Below, piece after piece: positions 17,249-25,971 of a stretch of DNA of 64,000 nucleotides. The stretch lies in NCBI GenBank assembly GCA_014204635.1, contig JACHLS010000003.1, positions 1-64,000 of the forward strand, written 5' to 3'. Each line of letters starts with the position of its first letter. Position 1 is the first letter of the stretch. The position numbers were made by a program, and so were the translations under genes. Below the pieces are notes generated by a model, which saw only the letters and a program-made list of their open reading frames with translations, was not told the origin of the DNA and made no database searches. Source of the DNA: Sporosarcina luteola. GTDB taxonomy: Bacteria; Bacillota; Bacilli; Bacillales_A; Planococcaceae.

Positions 17249-18058
17249 TCAATTCCCCTCGTCGCTCGGTCTGGCCACGTCACTTATTACGACCGCATCC
17301 CAACAAATTATAGTCGTACTATCCCTAACATCATGTTCTTGGATTGTATTCAACAGCTCCATGACACCTGACTGTACGGGACAATTTTTCATTACAGTAT
17401 AAATGCTCTCTGGCTTAAGGAAAGGTGCTTTGGGACATTCCACCAACCCATCTGTTGTCAACAGAATACGGTTTGTACCTTTTCGCAGTTCCCTTACCCC
17501 CCGGCTATAGCAAGGAACTAATTGTTCGAATGTATTCACTCGGCCGACCCATTCGTAAAATTGCCTCTGGTTCAGTTGATACTGTCCAAGTTTGGCCAGA
17601 TCCGTGTGAAATAGGAAAGAAAGGCAGTCTCCAATTGAAAACCACCAGACATACTTATCTTTTCTCACGACAATTAGGCAAGCGGTTTCCCCTTCGACCT
17701 TCTGACAGTCTGCAACGAACGTCTCTTCTTGAAATACCTGAGGGATTGCTTGATCGAGAGCTCTGAAACTTTCTTTCGTTGGCATGGACAATATATCTCG
17801 GATTTTCGTTTTGTTCTTTACGATTTGGGTTATGACCAATTCGGCACTTTCAGCTGACTTGTGCGCATCCAGCAATACCGCAAATTCCCACTCTCTCGTT
17901 TCATTTGTCCAAATCAAACAACCGTCTTCATTCTTATATTGGCCAGCACTCGAATTACCGCCGAAACGTCCTAACGATATGTGGCCAATACGTTCAATTG
18001 AAATGGTATCTACAAAGGTTGCTTGACTCCCTACCCAACTGAATTCCAAAATCCCCAT
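17249..18058 (-). CDS. PP2C-like serine/threonine phosphatase
   Basis: 269 residues with the metal-coordinating acidic motifs of PPM/PP2C phosphatases in order: NEDG (about 43-46), LLDAH (about 61-65, canonical DGHGG replaced by DAH), IGDC, LLTTDGL (about 201-207) and RDSTTIICWD near the C-terminus. The altered second motif may reduce activity. It is not next to a recognised kinase; substrates are unknown. It starts 1 bp before the HIT remnant. Confidence 0.85.
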   Translation of the reverse strand: MGILEFSWVGSQATFVDTISIERIGHISLGRFGGNSSAGQYKNEDGCLIWTNETREWEFAVLLDAHKSAESAELVITQIVKNKTKIRDILSMPTKESFRALDQAIPQVFQEETFVADCQKVEGETACLIVVRKDKYVWWFSIGDCLSFLFHTDLAKLGQYQLNQRQFYEWVGRVNTFEQLVPCYSRGVRELRKGTNRILLTTDGLVECPKAPFLKPESIYTVMKNCPVQSGVMELLNTIQEHDVRDSTTIICWDAVVISDVARPSDEGN

Positions 18059-18059
18059 A

Positions 18060-18780
18060 TCAAGTCTCCTCCAAATATGCTAGTAAACGGGTACAGAACT
18101 CGACAACCTCACGATTTTCTTCGAACGGAGCATGTTCCCAATCATACACTTCGAACGGTCCCCAATGTTCCTTTGGTGTATGAGGATAGCGAGCTATCAT
18201 GTGCATATGGAGATGCGAAACGGCATCCCCCGCCACAATCGCATAAACATGCTCTGCATGTTCCAGCCTGTTGACAAACGCTTTCATACGTTGTTGAGTC
18301 CCGCAGGACGCGGCGATCTTAGGTTGCCCTTCCTTCGCTCGTCCTCTCATGAACTTCAAGTTCTATTCGAGTCTTCGCTCGCCTTCGTAGGCCTGCTTGG
18401 ATGCAGGTCTGCAGTTGTTGCGACAGGACGTCGCGCTCTTAAACTGCCTTCTTTTACTGACAAGCGTTTTCAAGCGCCAGGCTGAAGTGTGTGCCAATTA
18501 GTTGAAATAAGCAACTATAATTCTTTCAGAGCTTTACTCACCTTCGCCATCATTATTCCAAAACCACTTGCTTCATCCATCGTCATGCCGGCAAGTGAAG
18601 GCACAGTTTTTTTAGATCGATAATCAGATGGCCTAAATAGTTTGGTTTTTCATTCCGATCCATATGACCAACATACATAAAGTCGTCTTCGTAGATCATG
18701 ACTCCAGCTGTCTCCACAATGCCTGCGTGTTTGTCACAAAAAAACAATTCCTCATGTGTACAGTCCCACTTTTGATTGGC
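18060..18780 (-). pseudogene. HIT-family hydrolase gene, frameshifted and interrupted by a repeat
   Basis: The C-terminal half (18060-18289) encodes EHVYAIVAGDAVSHLHMHMIARYP with the His triad HLHMH. The N-terminal half (18515-about 18780) encodes CDKHAGIVETAGVMIYEDD...GHLIID, then shifts frame at a 7-A tract (18607-18613). In the next frame it reads TVPSLAGMTMDEASGFGIMMAKVSKALKEL and a stop. About 220 bp of dispersed repeat DNA lies between the halves. Both halves match the same HIT subfamily of nucleotide-phosphoramide hydrolases, so this was one gene (or two recombined paralogues) and is now inactive. The ATG at 18359 inside the repeat is not a native start. Confidence 0.75.
18290..18451. 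repeat. Structured dispersed repeat with two related units
   Basis: Two related units run in the same direction at 18290-18333 and 18414-18451; both contain GTTGTTG, CAGGACG and TCTTA followed by TGCC. Between them lie the perfect palindrome GAACTTCAAGTTC, a repeated CTTCGCTCG and a CCTGC/GCAGG hairpin. It interrupts the HIT gene. It is probably one member of a genome-wide family, which this window alone cannot prove. Confidence 0.6.
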
Positions 18781-19230
18781 AACTAAAAAAATCCTATTGT
18801 CTACGTTAGAGACAATAAGATGATTCTCGTGGTACCACTCTTCTTGCTCCGGTCGTTGGGATCGGAACTTCTTTGGACTTGATGACGGGAGTTATCCGTA
18901 TAGATTTACATATCAATCTATCCATTCCCAGGCGAGTTCAAGATTGTATGGATTGCCTTGCACCCACCGGTAACTCTCTTCGCCATAATATGTCTCTACA
19001 ATTCCTAATTAAAGTGTTTTCATTATTCATTTTTTCCATTCTATTCCTCACCAACTAAATTGTCAATATTTCCAGCTGAAACCTATTTAACTTTTTGCCA
19101 TTGTTAGCTAAAAACTCACAGTTATTTAGCAGTTTAGTGATTCACCGAACTATTTTGCTAGTTGGGTGCTTTCTATCGTGTAAGTGAATCTTACAATATA
19201 TTCCTCATTCATTCTGGCTCGTTTGCAGGA
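18781..19230. other. Intergenic region with possible gene scar
   Basis: The HIT N-terminal frame stays open upstream to about 18880, giving NHLIVSNVDNRIFLVANQKW, which does not look like HIT sequence and may be a scar of another gene. No ribosome binding site or start was found. The remainder shows nothing recognisable. Confidence 0.4.
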
Positions 19231-19740
19231 CTAAAGCGAATAGAGTTGTAACAGTTTCTCTCTTGATAGTTTATTCGGATCACTCATGTCAACAAAATAG
19301 GGCAACTGCCATTTTTGAGTTTGCATCGCTTGTTTACTCGTCGGATGATCCCAGCTGGAATACACTCTTATGGCCATTTTCCCTTTTGTTGAACTGGACT
19401 TCAGGATATTCTGTTCGAACAGAATATTTTTTGGAAAAACAAATTGCCCAAACTCACCATTCTCCTTAAAAGTAGTGATAACTAATAAATCAGGGGATTT
19501 CTCATATGTAAAGGGTTGGTTTTTATTCTGTTCATCTTTTTCCCAAAACGCAACAAACTGCCCTACTTTGTTGGGTGTTCTATTTGCCACTCTGAAACGA
19601 ACTGTTTTCGAGGATAAAAGAAAGGTTCCGGCACCATACTTAGCATTTTGCTTTTCTTCTTGCACCATCTTAATAGTTAAGCCATTCGGCTTGTAAATCA
19701 TTGTATTGACAATATGTAATGCTGAATGAAAATCGGTCAT
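19231..19740 (-). CDS. MepB family protein
   Basis: 169 residues from ATG 19740, 8 nt after GAGGG. The YGAGTFLLSSKTVRFRVANRTPNKVGQFVAFW, QPFTYE and KGKMAIRVYSSWDHPTSKQA...TQKWQLPYF blocks match the MepB family (named after the gene downstream of the mepA pump in Staphylococcus aureus, biochemical role unknown). No MATE pump is adjacent here. Monocistronic, convergent with nothing; it lies 130 bp from the LysR gene on the same strand. Confidence 0.85.
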   Translation of the reverse strand: MTDFHSALHIVNTMIYKPNGLTIKMVQEEKQNAKYGAGTFLLSSKTVRFRVANRTPNKVGQFVAFWEKDEQNKNQPFTYEKSPDLLVITTFKENGEFGQFVFPKNILFEQNILKSSSTKGKMAIRVYSSWDHPTSKQAMQTQKWQLPYFVDMSDPNKLSREKLLQLYSL

Positions 19741-19869
19741 TCTGTCATCCCTCACTTTCAACAATCAAATATATTAGGACCGGCATACGGATGGCAAAAA
19801 ATAGAGACATATCCCCACCAGGACGGTTTCATTCCTATCGCCTCTAAACAATACACTACATGTAAAGTT

Positions 19870-20733
19870 TTAGAGCCGGTATGTCTTGCCAAACGACGTA
19901 AAAAAGTCTTGAAACACCGGGTTTCCCAGTTTTTTCGTCATCACAATTAACTTGACGGGATTGTTGGATGCATACGTTTCGAGAACAGTGACAGCTCCAG
20001 AACGGATTTCTTCTTTAATTCGGCCCGTTCCCATGATTCCAAGATATTGATGATGGAGAACAGCATTTTTTACGCCTTCATCGCTGTTGCATTGGATGGT
20101 ATTTGAAAAATTCGTGCCTTTTTTAAGGATTTCAAACTTAATAAACGGAGCGTTATGATCAACGAGTACTGGATATTTCGCCAAATACTCCTCCGTCCGG
20201 GAAGGGTCATCCGCTACTTCACTTGAAGCGAAGAGCACCAAGTCGTCGTAGTCGATAGTATGGTGAGAGATGTCTGCATTCAGCGGCCTTCCGCTAACAA
20301 TCGCAAAATCTGCCTCATCCTGCATCACTGCCTTCAGCGAATCATCACTGCTGTTAATCGCTTGTACATCAATCAACACATTGGAGTTCCTTTTTTGAAA
20401 GCTTCTTATGTAAGGAAGAAAAAAACGATCACAATATTCGTCTAATCCACAAACACGTATTGTTTGTTTTTCCCCTTTTAGATCTTCCATCCCCATTTGC
20501 AGGATGAATAGCTCATTGAGGATATTTTTTGAATGCTCATATAGAAACTCCCCTGCTTTTGTTAATCTTCTGCGATTATCCACTTTCTCAAATAGCGGCA
20601 AACCGATTTCCTCCTCCAATTGCTGGAGATGTTTTGTTACCGTCGGTTGTGAATAATTCAGACGCATAGCAGCCTGTATGAGATTTTGTTCTTCTACTAC
20701 GATTTGAAACGTCTGAAAATGCCTAATTTCCAC
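19870..20733 (-). CDS. LysR family transcriptional regulator
   Basis: 287 residues. The N-terminal winged helix is typical (MEIRHFQTFQIVVEEQNLIQAAMRLNYSQPTVTKHLQQLEEEIGLPLFEK, about 1-50; helix 3 around SQPTVTKHLQQLE). A type 2 periplasmic-binding-like effector domain follows from about residue 90. It is divergent from the YfcC transporter and M20 amidohydrolase genes, so it very probably controls them, with the inverted repeat at 20815-20855 as candidate binding site. Effector unknown, plausibly the transported N-acyl compound. Confidence 0.9.
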   Translation of the reverse strand: MEIRHFQTFQIVVEEQNLIQAAMRLNYSQPTVTKHLQQLEEEIGLPLFEKVDNRRRLTKAGEFLYEHSKNILNELFILQMGMEDLKGEKQTIRVCGLDEYCDRFFLPYIRSFQKRNSNVLIDVQAINSSDDSLKAVMQDEADFAIVSGRPLNADISHHTIDYDDLVLFASSEVADDPSRTEEYLAKYPVLVDHNAPFIKFEILKKGTNFSNTIQCNSDEGVKNAVLHHQYLGIMGTGRIKEEIRSGAVTVLETYASNNPVKLIVMTKKLGNPVFQDFFTSFGKTYRL

Positions 20734-20814
20734 GAGGTCTCCACCTGTCCTTTTTCTTTCTCAAGCCCGATTAATTCAGGCTTCGTTGCATCACCCTATA
20801 TATTATAACCTAAC

Positions 20815-20855
20815 ATATTCGGAATCATAATATGGAGTATTCCTATTTCGAATAT
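20815..20855. promoter_or_regulatory. Inverted repeat in the LysR-transporter divergent region
   Basis: ATATTCGGAA and TTTCGAATAT arms (one mismatch) 21 bp apart, with a nested GGAAT/ATTCC pair. Located between the divergent LysR and transporter genes. LysR regulators usually bind T-N11-A type dyads in such positions; assignment is inference. Confidence 0.45.
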
Positions 20856-21024
20856 CACTGACTTAAAATAACGCTAAAATGAAAGCGTTGACAAATCTAT
20901 TTTCAGAATTCAATTAATTGGGGGTCTATTTGAAAGCTTGGTAAAGGACACCATTTTGATTCGGAGGAAGGGATAGTTCAGTTCATAGCTGCATGAAAAA
21001 ACAAATGACAAGGGAGTGTTACAG

Positions 21025-22452
21025 ATGAGCATGGCCAAACCATTAAAGACAACAGAGAGCGAAGAAAAGCAACCTAAGAAAAAAGGTGGATTAAGTGCTT
21101 ACGTTCTAATGTTTTTTATCATTGCTGCCATTACTGTGTTAACCTATATAGTTCCTGCGGGCCATTACGAAAGATTTGAAGAAAATGGGCGCACATTAAT
21201 CGACCCTTCAAAATTCGAATTCATCGATAAAACACCTGTCGGGTTGTTGGAAATGTTCAATGCATTTCACCAAGGCATGGTGAACGCAGCCCCCATCATC
21301 TTGTTTGTTTTGCTTATTGGAGGCGCGCTTGGCATTATGCAAGCGACGGGTTCCATTGATGCATTGATTCGATTTACCGCTCAAAAGTTCGGTGCCCGGA
21401 AAAAGTTAATCATCCCAGTGATGGTGCTCATTTTTTCATTGCTCGGTACGCTCATAGGAGCAGCTGAAGACACATTGGTCTATATCACGATCGTCGTCCC
21501 AATGGCTATCGCGCTCGGCTTTGACGCATTGACAGGTCTTGCGATTGTTGTACTTGGGATGCTGGGAGCCGGTTTTACATCCGGGATTACCAATCCATTT
21601 ACGATTGGAGTTGCCCAAACCGTCGCAGAACTTCCTATGTATTCTGGAATTGGCCTGCGGATCGCCATTTACGTGATCTTTTATATTTTAACGGTTCTTT
21701 TCATCCTGCGGCATGTCAATAGAATTGAAAAAAATCCAGAATTGGCCGAGTACGGCAGATTTAATCCGAATGAAAGCATAACATTTGATAACAATTACAA
21801 ATTAAGTAAAAGACATGCCATTTCTTTACTAGTTTTCTTAGGTTGTTTTATTGCCTTGATCTATGGAGTCATCAGTTTAGGATGGTATATCGGTGAAATT
21901 GTTGGAATCTTCTTGTTAGGTGCTATTATCATGGGAATCATCGGGAAGCTTTCCGGGAATGACATGACCGACGCCTTTATTAAAGGTTGTGCCGAAATGA
22001 TTCCAGGCGCCATGATCATAGGGGTTGCTAGTACCATTCTTGTTGTTCTAACAGCGGGCGGCCTATTGGATACCATTTTATACGTAACATCAGGAATGCT
22101 GGAAGGCCTGCCTCCGAGTGTCACTGCAGTGGGTATGGGTGCTGTTAACTTCTTCATTCATTTTATTGTTCCATCTGGAAGCGGACATGCCTCGCTGGTC
22201 ATGCCGATTATGTCTCCACTCGCAGATCTAGTCGGTGTCACGAGACAAACAGCGGCGTTTGCGACAGTAATGGGCGGCGGCGTATCCAACTTGATTATTC
22301 CGACTGGCGGCTTGCTCCTTGCTGCTCTAGGCATGATGGGTATCCCGTATTCCAAATGGGTGAAATGGGTACTGCCTTATGTTCTTATCCAAGTGGCAGT
22401 AGTTCTGATTTTCCTATTAATTGCGCAAGCCACGAATTACGGCCCGTTTTAA
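21025..22452 (+). CDS. YfcC family (arginine/ornithine- or C4-dicarboxylate-like) transporter
   Basis: 475 residues from ATG 21025, 6 nt after AAGGGAGTG. It is a polytopic membrane protein of about 12 helices. It has the YfcC/ArcD-like blocks: N-terminal AYVLMFFIIAAITVLTYIVPAGHYER, central GAAEDTLVY and TSGITNPFTIG re-entrant motif, and C-terminal MGGGVSNLIIPTGG. Family members move amino acids, peptides or dicarboxylates by ion-coupled transport. It is followed after 75 bp by an AbgB-like amidohydrolase, suggesting uptake of an N-acyl or p-aminobenzoyl-type conjugate that the hydrolase then cleaves. The substrate is inference. Confidence 0.85.
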   Translation: MSMAKPLKTTESEEKQPKKKGGLSAYVLMFFIIAAITVLTYIVPAGHYERFEENGRTLIDPSKFEFIDKTPVGLLEMFNAFHQGMVNAAPIILFVLLIGGALGIMQATGSIDALIRFTAQKFGARKKLIIPVMVLIFSLLGTLIGAAEDTLVYITIVVPMAIALGFDALTGLAIVVLGMLGAGFTSGITNPFTIGVAQTVAELPMYSGIGLRIAIYVIFYILTVLFILRHVNRIEKNPELAEYGRFNPNESITFDNNYKLSKRHAISLLVFLGCFIALIYGVISLGWYIGEIVGIFLLGAIIMGIIGKLSGNDMTDAFIKGCAEMIPGAMIIGVASTILVVLTAGGLLDTILYVTSGMLEGLPPSVTAVGMGAVNFFIHFIVPSGSGHASLVMPIMSPLADLVGVTRQTAAFATVMGGGVSNLIIPTGGLLLAALGMMGIPYSKWVKWVLPYVLIQVAVVLIFLLIAQATNYGPF

Positions 22453-22527
22453 TAGCAGAGAGAGTAAAGAAACTTTCAGTGGAGGGCAACTCCTCCACTG
22501 CATAAATATTTTGTAGAGGTGATGGAA

Positions 22528-23940
22528 ATGGACTTTCGTGAAGCGTTAACAAAAGTGATTGAAGAAAAACGGGATAAGCTGATTTCCGTTAGCGACCGAA
22601 TTTGGGAATACGCTGAAACGGGTTTTGTTGAGTTTCAATCAGCCGAGTTGCTATGTAAAGCGTTGGAAGAAGAAGGTTTCGCAGTCGAGAAAGGAGTTGG
22701 CGGCATCGAGACCGCCTTTGTCGGCAGCTATGGAACAGGAAATCCAGTCATTGCTGTATTAGGCGAGTTCGATGCGTTATCCGGACTCAGCCAAGCCGGC
22801 GGAGAAACAGCATATAATCCAGTAACAGCAGGCGGCAACGGACATGGCTGCGGACATAACCTGCTCGGCACAGGCGCATTAGCTGCTGCCATCGCCATCC
22901 GTCAATATTTGGAAGAAAATAACTTGGAAGGGACCGTCCGTTACTATGGATGCCCTGGCGAAGAAATTGGCAGCGGAAAAACTTTCATGGTACGAGCGGG
23001 TCTATTTGACGATGTCGATTTTGCGGTTTGCTGGCATCCATGGTCCCGGCATGCCGTATGGTCGATGTCTTCCCTCGCCTGCTACGAAGTTTCCTATCGA
23101 TTCAAAGGAAGAAGTGCGCATGCGGCGGACAGCCCCCATCTTGGAAGAAGCGCGCTCGATGCAGTCGAATTAATGAATGTAGGCGTCAACTATTTGCGAG
23201 AACACGTCATTCCAGAGGCGCGCATCCATTATGCCATTACCAATACAGGCGGTTTTTCACCAAATGTAGTCCAAGAAAAAGCGGATGTCCTGTATTTCAT
23301 CCGTGCCCCGCGTGTAGCCCAAGCAGAAGAAATCTATCAACGAGTCTGTGATATTGCAAGAGGTGCCGCCTTAATGACCGGCACAGAAGTAGAAATCGAT
23401 TTTGCTTCCGCAGCTTCTGATATCCTGCCAAACAACACGTTGGAAGAAGTCATGTACCATAACTTTGTCGCCTTAGGGGTTCCAAAGTACGATGAAAAGG
23501 ATTTACAGTTTGCAAAAGACATCCGGGCAACCCTATCAGAAGCGGATAAAAGAAAAGACGTCCAAGTCAATAAAGAGCTGCAAGGGAAGGATTTAGCGGA
23601 CGTTATTGATCCGTTCATTCCATCCAACGGCATATTGCCAGGCACCAGCGATGTCGGCGACGTTAGCTGGGTTGTTCCAACAGTACAAGCATTGGTCGGT
23701 TGTGAACCGATTGGAACACCGCTTCATACGTGGCAGGTTGTATCTACCGGGAAAACATCAGTAGCCCATAAAGGGATGCTTCATGCTGGAAAGGTCATGG
23801 CCGCAACGGCAATCGAAGTTCTGCACAACCCCGACCTGCTGGAAAAAGCAAAAGCGGAATTGGTCGAACAGCGGAATGGCGAAGAATACGTATGCCCAAT
23901 CCCTCCAGAGATCAAAAAGTATAAAATTCAAACGGTATAA
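22528..23940 (+). CDS. M20 family amidohydrolase, AbgB-like
   Basis: 470 residues from ATG 22528, 6 nt after GAGGTG. The metal-site motifs of M20D peptidases are present: GNGHGCGHNLLGTGA (about 112-126), GCPGEEIGSGK (about 148-158) and the terminal PLHTWQ. The dimerisation domain starts near CYEVSYRFKGRSAHA. The closest known type is p-aminobenzoyl-glutamate hydrolase subunit B and related aminoacylases, which cleave amide-linked amino acid conjugates in the cytosol. No AbgA partner is present. It is co-transcribed with the transporter and ends in a strong terminator. Confidence 0.9.
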   Translation: MDFREALTKVIEEKRDKLISVSDRIWEYAETGFVEFQSAELLCKALEEEGFAVEKGVGGIETAFVGSYGTGNPVIAVLGEFDALSGLSQAGGETAYNPVTAGGNGHGCGHNLLGTGALAAAIAIRQYLEENNLEGTVRYYGCPGEEIGSGKTFMVRAGLFDDVDFAVCWHPWSRHAVWSMSSLACYEVSYRFKGRSAHAADSPHLGRSALDAVELMNVGVNYLREHVIPEARIHYAITNTGGFSPNVVQEKADVLYFIRAPRVAQAEEIYQRVCDIARGAALMTGTEVEIDFASAASDILPNNTLEEVMYHNFVALGVPKYDEKDLQFAKDIRATLSEADKRKDVQVNKELQGKDLADVIDPFIPSNGILPGTSDVGDVSWVVPTVQALVGCEPIGTPLHTWQVVSTGKTSVAHKGMLHAGKVMAATAIEVLHNPDLLEKAKAELVEQRNGEEYVCPIPPEIKKYKIQTV

Positions 23941-23957
23941 AAGAGAAGTCGCATAGT

Positions 23958-23997
23958 AAAAGCCTAATTCCCCATTTTTAAGGGAATAGGCTTTTTT
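23958..23997 (+). terminator. Terminator of the transporter-amidohydrolase operon
   Basis: AGCCTAATTCCC pairs with GGGAATAGGCT (one bulged A), followed by TTTTTT, 18 bp after the amidohydrolase stop. Confidence 0.9.
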
Positions 23998-24192
23998 ACT
24001 TTCACAGATGATCTGTTGCATTTGGTGAAAGAGAAACGCTAGTCTTTCATCTCCAATTCAATTTTGAATTATCATAAGACAGGCAGAACAAAATCTTCCT
24101 TATCTCATGATCGCATAAAAAACGTACCAGATGTATGATGCGCGCCCTACTTTAGTAACTAACCAGGACTCCTATGTGTCTCTTACTTTTCA

Positions 24193-24498
24193 CTAGGCTT
24201 CTTTCTTTTTCCACATTAAAAAGTTATAAACAATTGTGCCTATAAATGTTATCAGAAAAAACAAAATCAATATAGTAATTTCGATCATACTCCAATCTGT
24301 CATTCTAAACATGACAAAAAAGAGTAAAATTAAAATCGGAAGATTGATGAAAGTTCGAATCAATTTTCTTCTATACGATAATTTAAAATAAATCAACTCA
24401 AAACCTTTATCAACTTTTGGCTTCTCCTTGTAAATTTTTGAATAAATCAATGATGCTGTTAAACCTATAGTTACAATTGGTAAAACAAGATATAACAT
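24193..24498 (-). CDS. Small three-helix membrane protein
   Basis: 101 residues with three hydrophobic segments (YLVLPIVTIGLTASLIYS, FINLPILILLFFVMF, EITILILFFLITFIGTIVYNFLMW). ATG 24498 follows GAGAGGTGGCAAT. It stands between the amidohydrolase terminator and the ABC exporter genes on the exporter strand. No family recognised. Confidence 0.6.
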   Translation of the reverse strand: MLYLVLPIVTIGLTASLIYSKIYKEKPKVDKGFELIYFKLSYRRKLIRTFINLPILILLFFVMFRMTDWSMIEITILILFFLITFIGTIVYNFLMWKKKEA

Positions 24499-24662
24499 GT
24501 ATTGCCACCTCTCATGTTACTATGTTTATTTACTCGAATGCAAAAGTAAAGAAGTATTCGACATCTCCATCTCTTTATTAAGCAAATATAAAATAATATC
24601 GCTTACCATCGTCGGACATTGATGCCGGCTAGTTTGCAACAGTGGGCTTTCACCCTCCCATT

Positions 24663-25970
24663 TCACTCAACGACATACCGCCGAAATCGAAGGTAGCATA
24701 AAACAGTCACCAAGAGACCCACTGTACATAACAAAATGAGCCCATTCGTTACGTTGATTGCCTCGTTAAAATGAAAGACTGCAAATTCCCCGTTAATCAC
24801 TTTGTGTAAGTCTACATAGGTAAACGGATTAAACGGCGACTTCGGCAAAACAGTCATGCCAAAAAATGTACCTATGAGCAAAATTGCTGCATTCACACTC
24901 GGGTTCTTAAAAAAGAGCGAGAGAAGAAAATAGACGGAGAACATCAAAAATATCAGAGCAAATGTTAACACCAAAACAATCCCTAGGTATTTCCCTAGCG
25001 TAATAAAATGGAATTCATCCGTCCATTCGTTTAAAATGGTAGATTTCAACATTCCAAGAAGGCTTTCGGCCGGTCCGTCATACATCAGTACGGGGATTTG
25101 TAAGCTGCCGAGACCTGTTGTAACGAGACTTGCGAAAAGCGGCAGACAAAAAATGAAGAAAACAAATAGAATTGTGAACAGCAGGCCGCTGCAAAACTTA
25201 GCTAAAAATAGGCTATGCCTTTTCAAAGGTAGGACAGCATACAGGTTCAACCCTTTTCTCTTCTTGGTCGCTTCGGCGGATATATTATTTCCAAAGACAA
25301 AGCAACCAATCAAAATGACAAATGGAATAACAAACGACGGAATGATTTGATATAAAAAGTGAAACCCCTGCATTCCATAACGTTTCGTCGACTCCTCCCA
25401 AAATTCCAACGCTTCTCCTGTAAATTTATCATAGGCAGTTGGGTGGTAATATAAAAAAGTATTCGCTTGTACAAGAGGCTTAACCCCTGTTTCCGCCAAC
25501 AATCTATGTTCTTCTGCGGATGCCCTTACCGTAAACAATGAGATAGGCTGATGATCCAGCCAATAGGCCGAGGGACTATTCTGACTCTTGGAAATAGCTA
25601 CAGTTTTATCTAAATATTCATACTGCTTTTGTGCGATGGCCGCCCAATTATTTGCATGAATGTTCTCCCAATCAAAACGTTTCTCTTCTAACATATTTTT
25701 ATAGATACCAATCGTACGCTGTAACTCCAGAGCTCTTGCACTATCGCCGGCTTTTTCGGCCTCTTCAAGCTCTAGCTGATCTTCCGCAATTTTTTTTGGA
25801 TATTCGATCTGACTATTTTCCAAATCGAGGATCCGCCATTTTTGAAAGCGGTCTGCAACAGAATAGTTAAAGACATAATATCCCAACATTGCCACAACAG
25901 AAAGGATTATGGTAATTAAAACCGATCTCTTTTTGGTCATTTTCTTACATTCAAAAAGAAAATATTTCAT
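24663..25970 (-). CDS. ABC-2 type transporter permease
   Basis: 435 residues: an N-terminal membrane helix (VLITIILSVVAMLGYYVF), a large extracytoplasmic loop with heptad-like EEAEKAGDSARALELQRT, then five C-terminal helices in the ABC-2 arrangement. It is the third gene of an exporter unit and lies 1 bp after the second permease gene, which is strong evidence for a joint complex. Such two-permease systems with large loops export peptides or hydrophobic compounds or confer resistance; the substrate is unknown. Confidence 0.85.
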   Translation of the reverse strand: MKYFLFECKKMTKKRSVLITIILSVVAMLGYYVFNYSVADRFQKWRILDLENSQIEYPKKIAEDQLELEEAEKAGDSARALELQRTIGIYKNMLEEKRFDWENIHANNWAAIAQKQYEYLDKTVAISKSQNSPSAYWLDHQPISLFTVRASAEEHRLLAETGVKPLVQANTFLYYHPTAYDKFTGEALEFWEESTKRYGMQGFHFLYQIIPSFVIPFVILIGCFVFGNNISAEATKKRKGLNLYAVLPLKRHSLFLAKFCSGLLFTILFVFFIFCLPLFASLVTTGLGSLQIPVLMYDGPAESLLGMLKSTILNEWTDEFHFITLGKYLGIVLVLTFALIFLMFSVYFLLSLFFKNPSVNAAILLIGTFFGMTVLPKSPFNPFTYVDLHKVINGEFAVFHFNEAINVTNGLILLCTVGLLVTVLCYLRFRRYVVE

Positions 25971-25971
25971 C

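Noticed and set aside
18060..18359. Intact 99-residue HIT protein
   Set aside because: The first 20-odd codons are repeat DNA, the N-terminal HIT half is found beyond the repeat, and there is no ribosome binding site at 18359.
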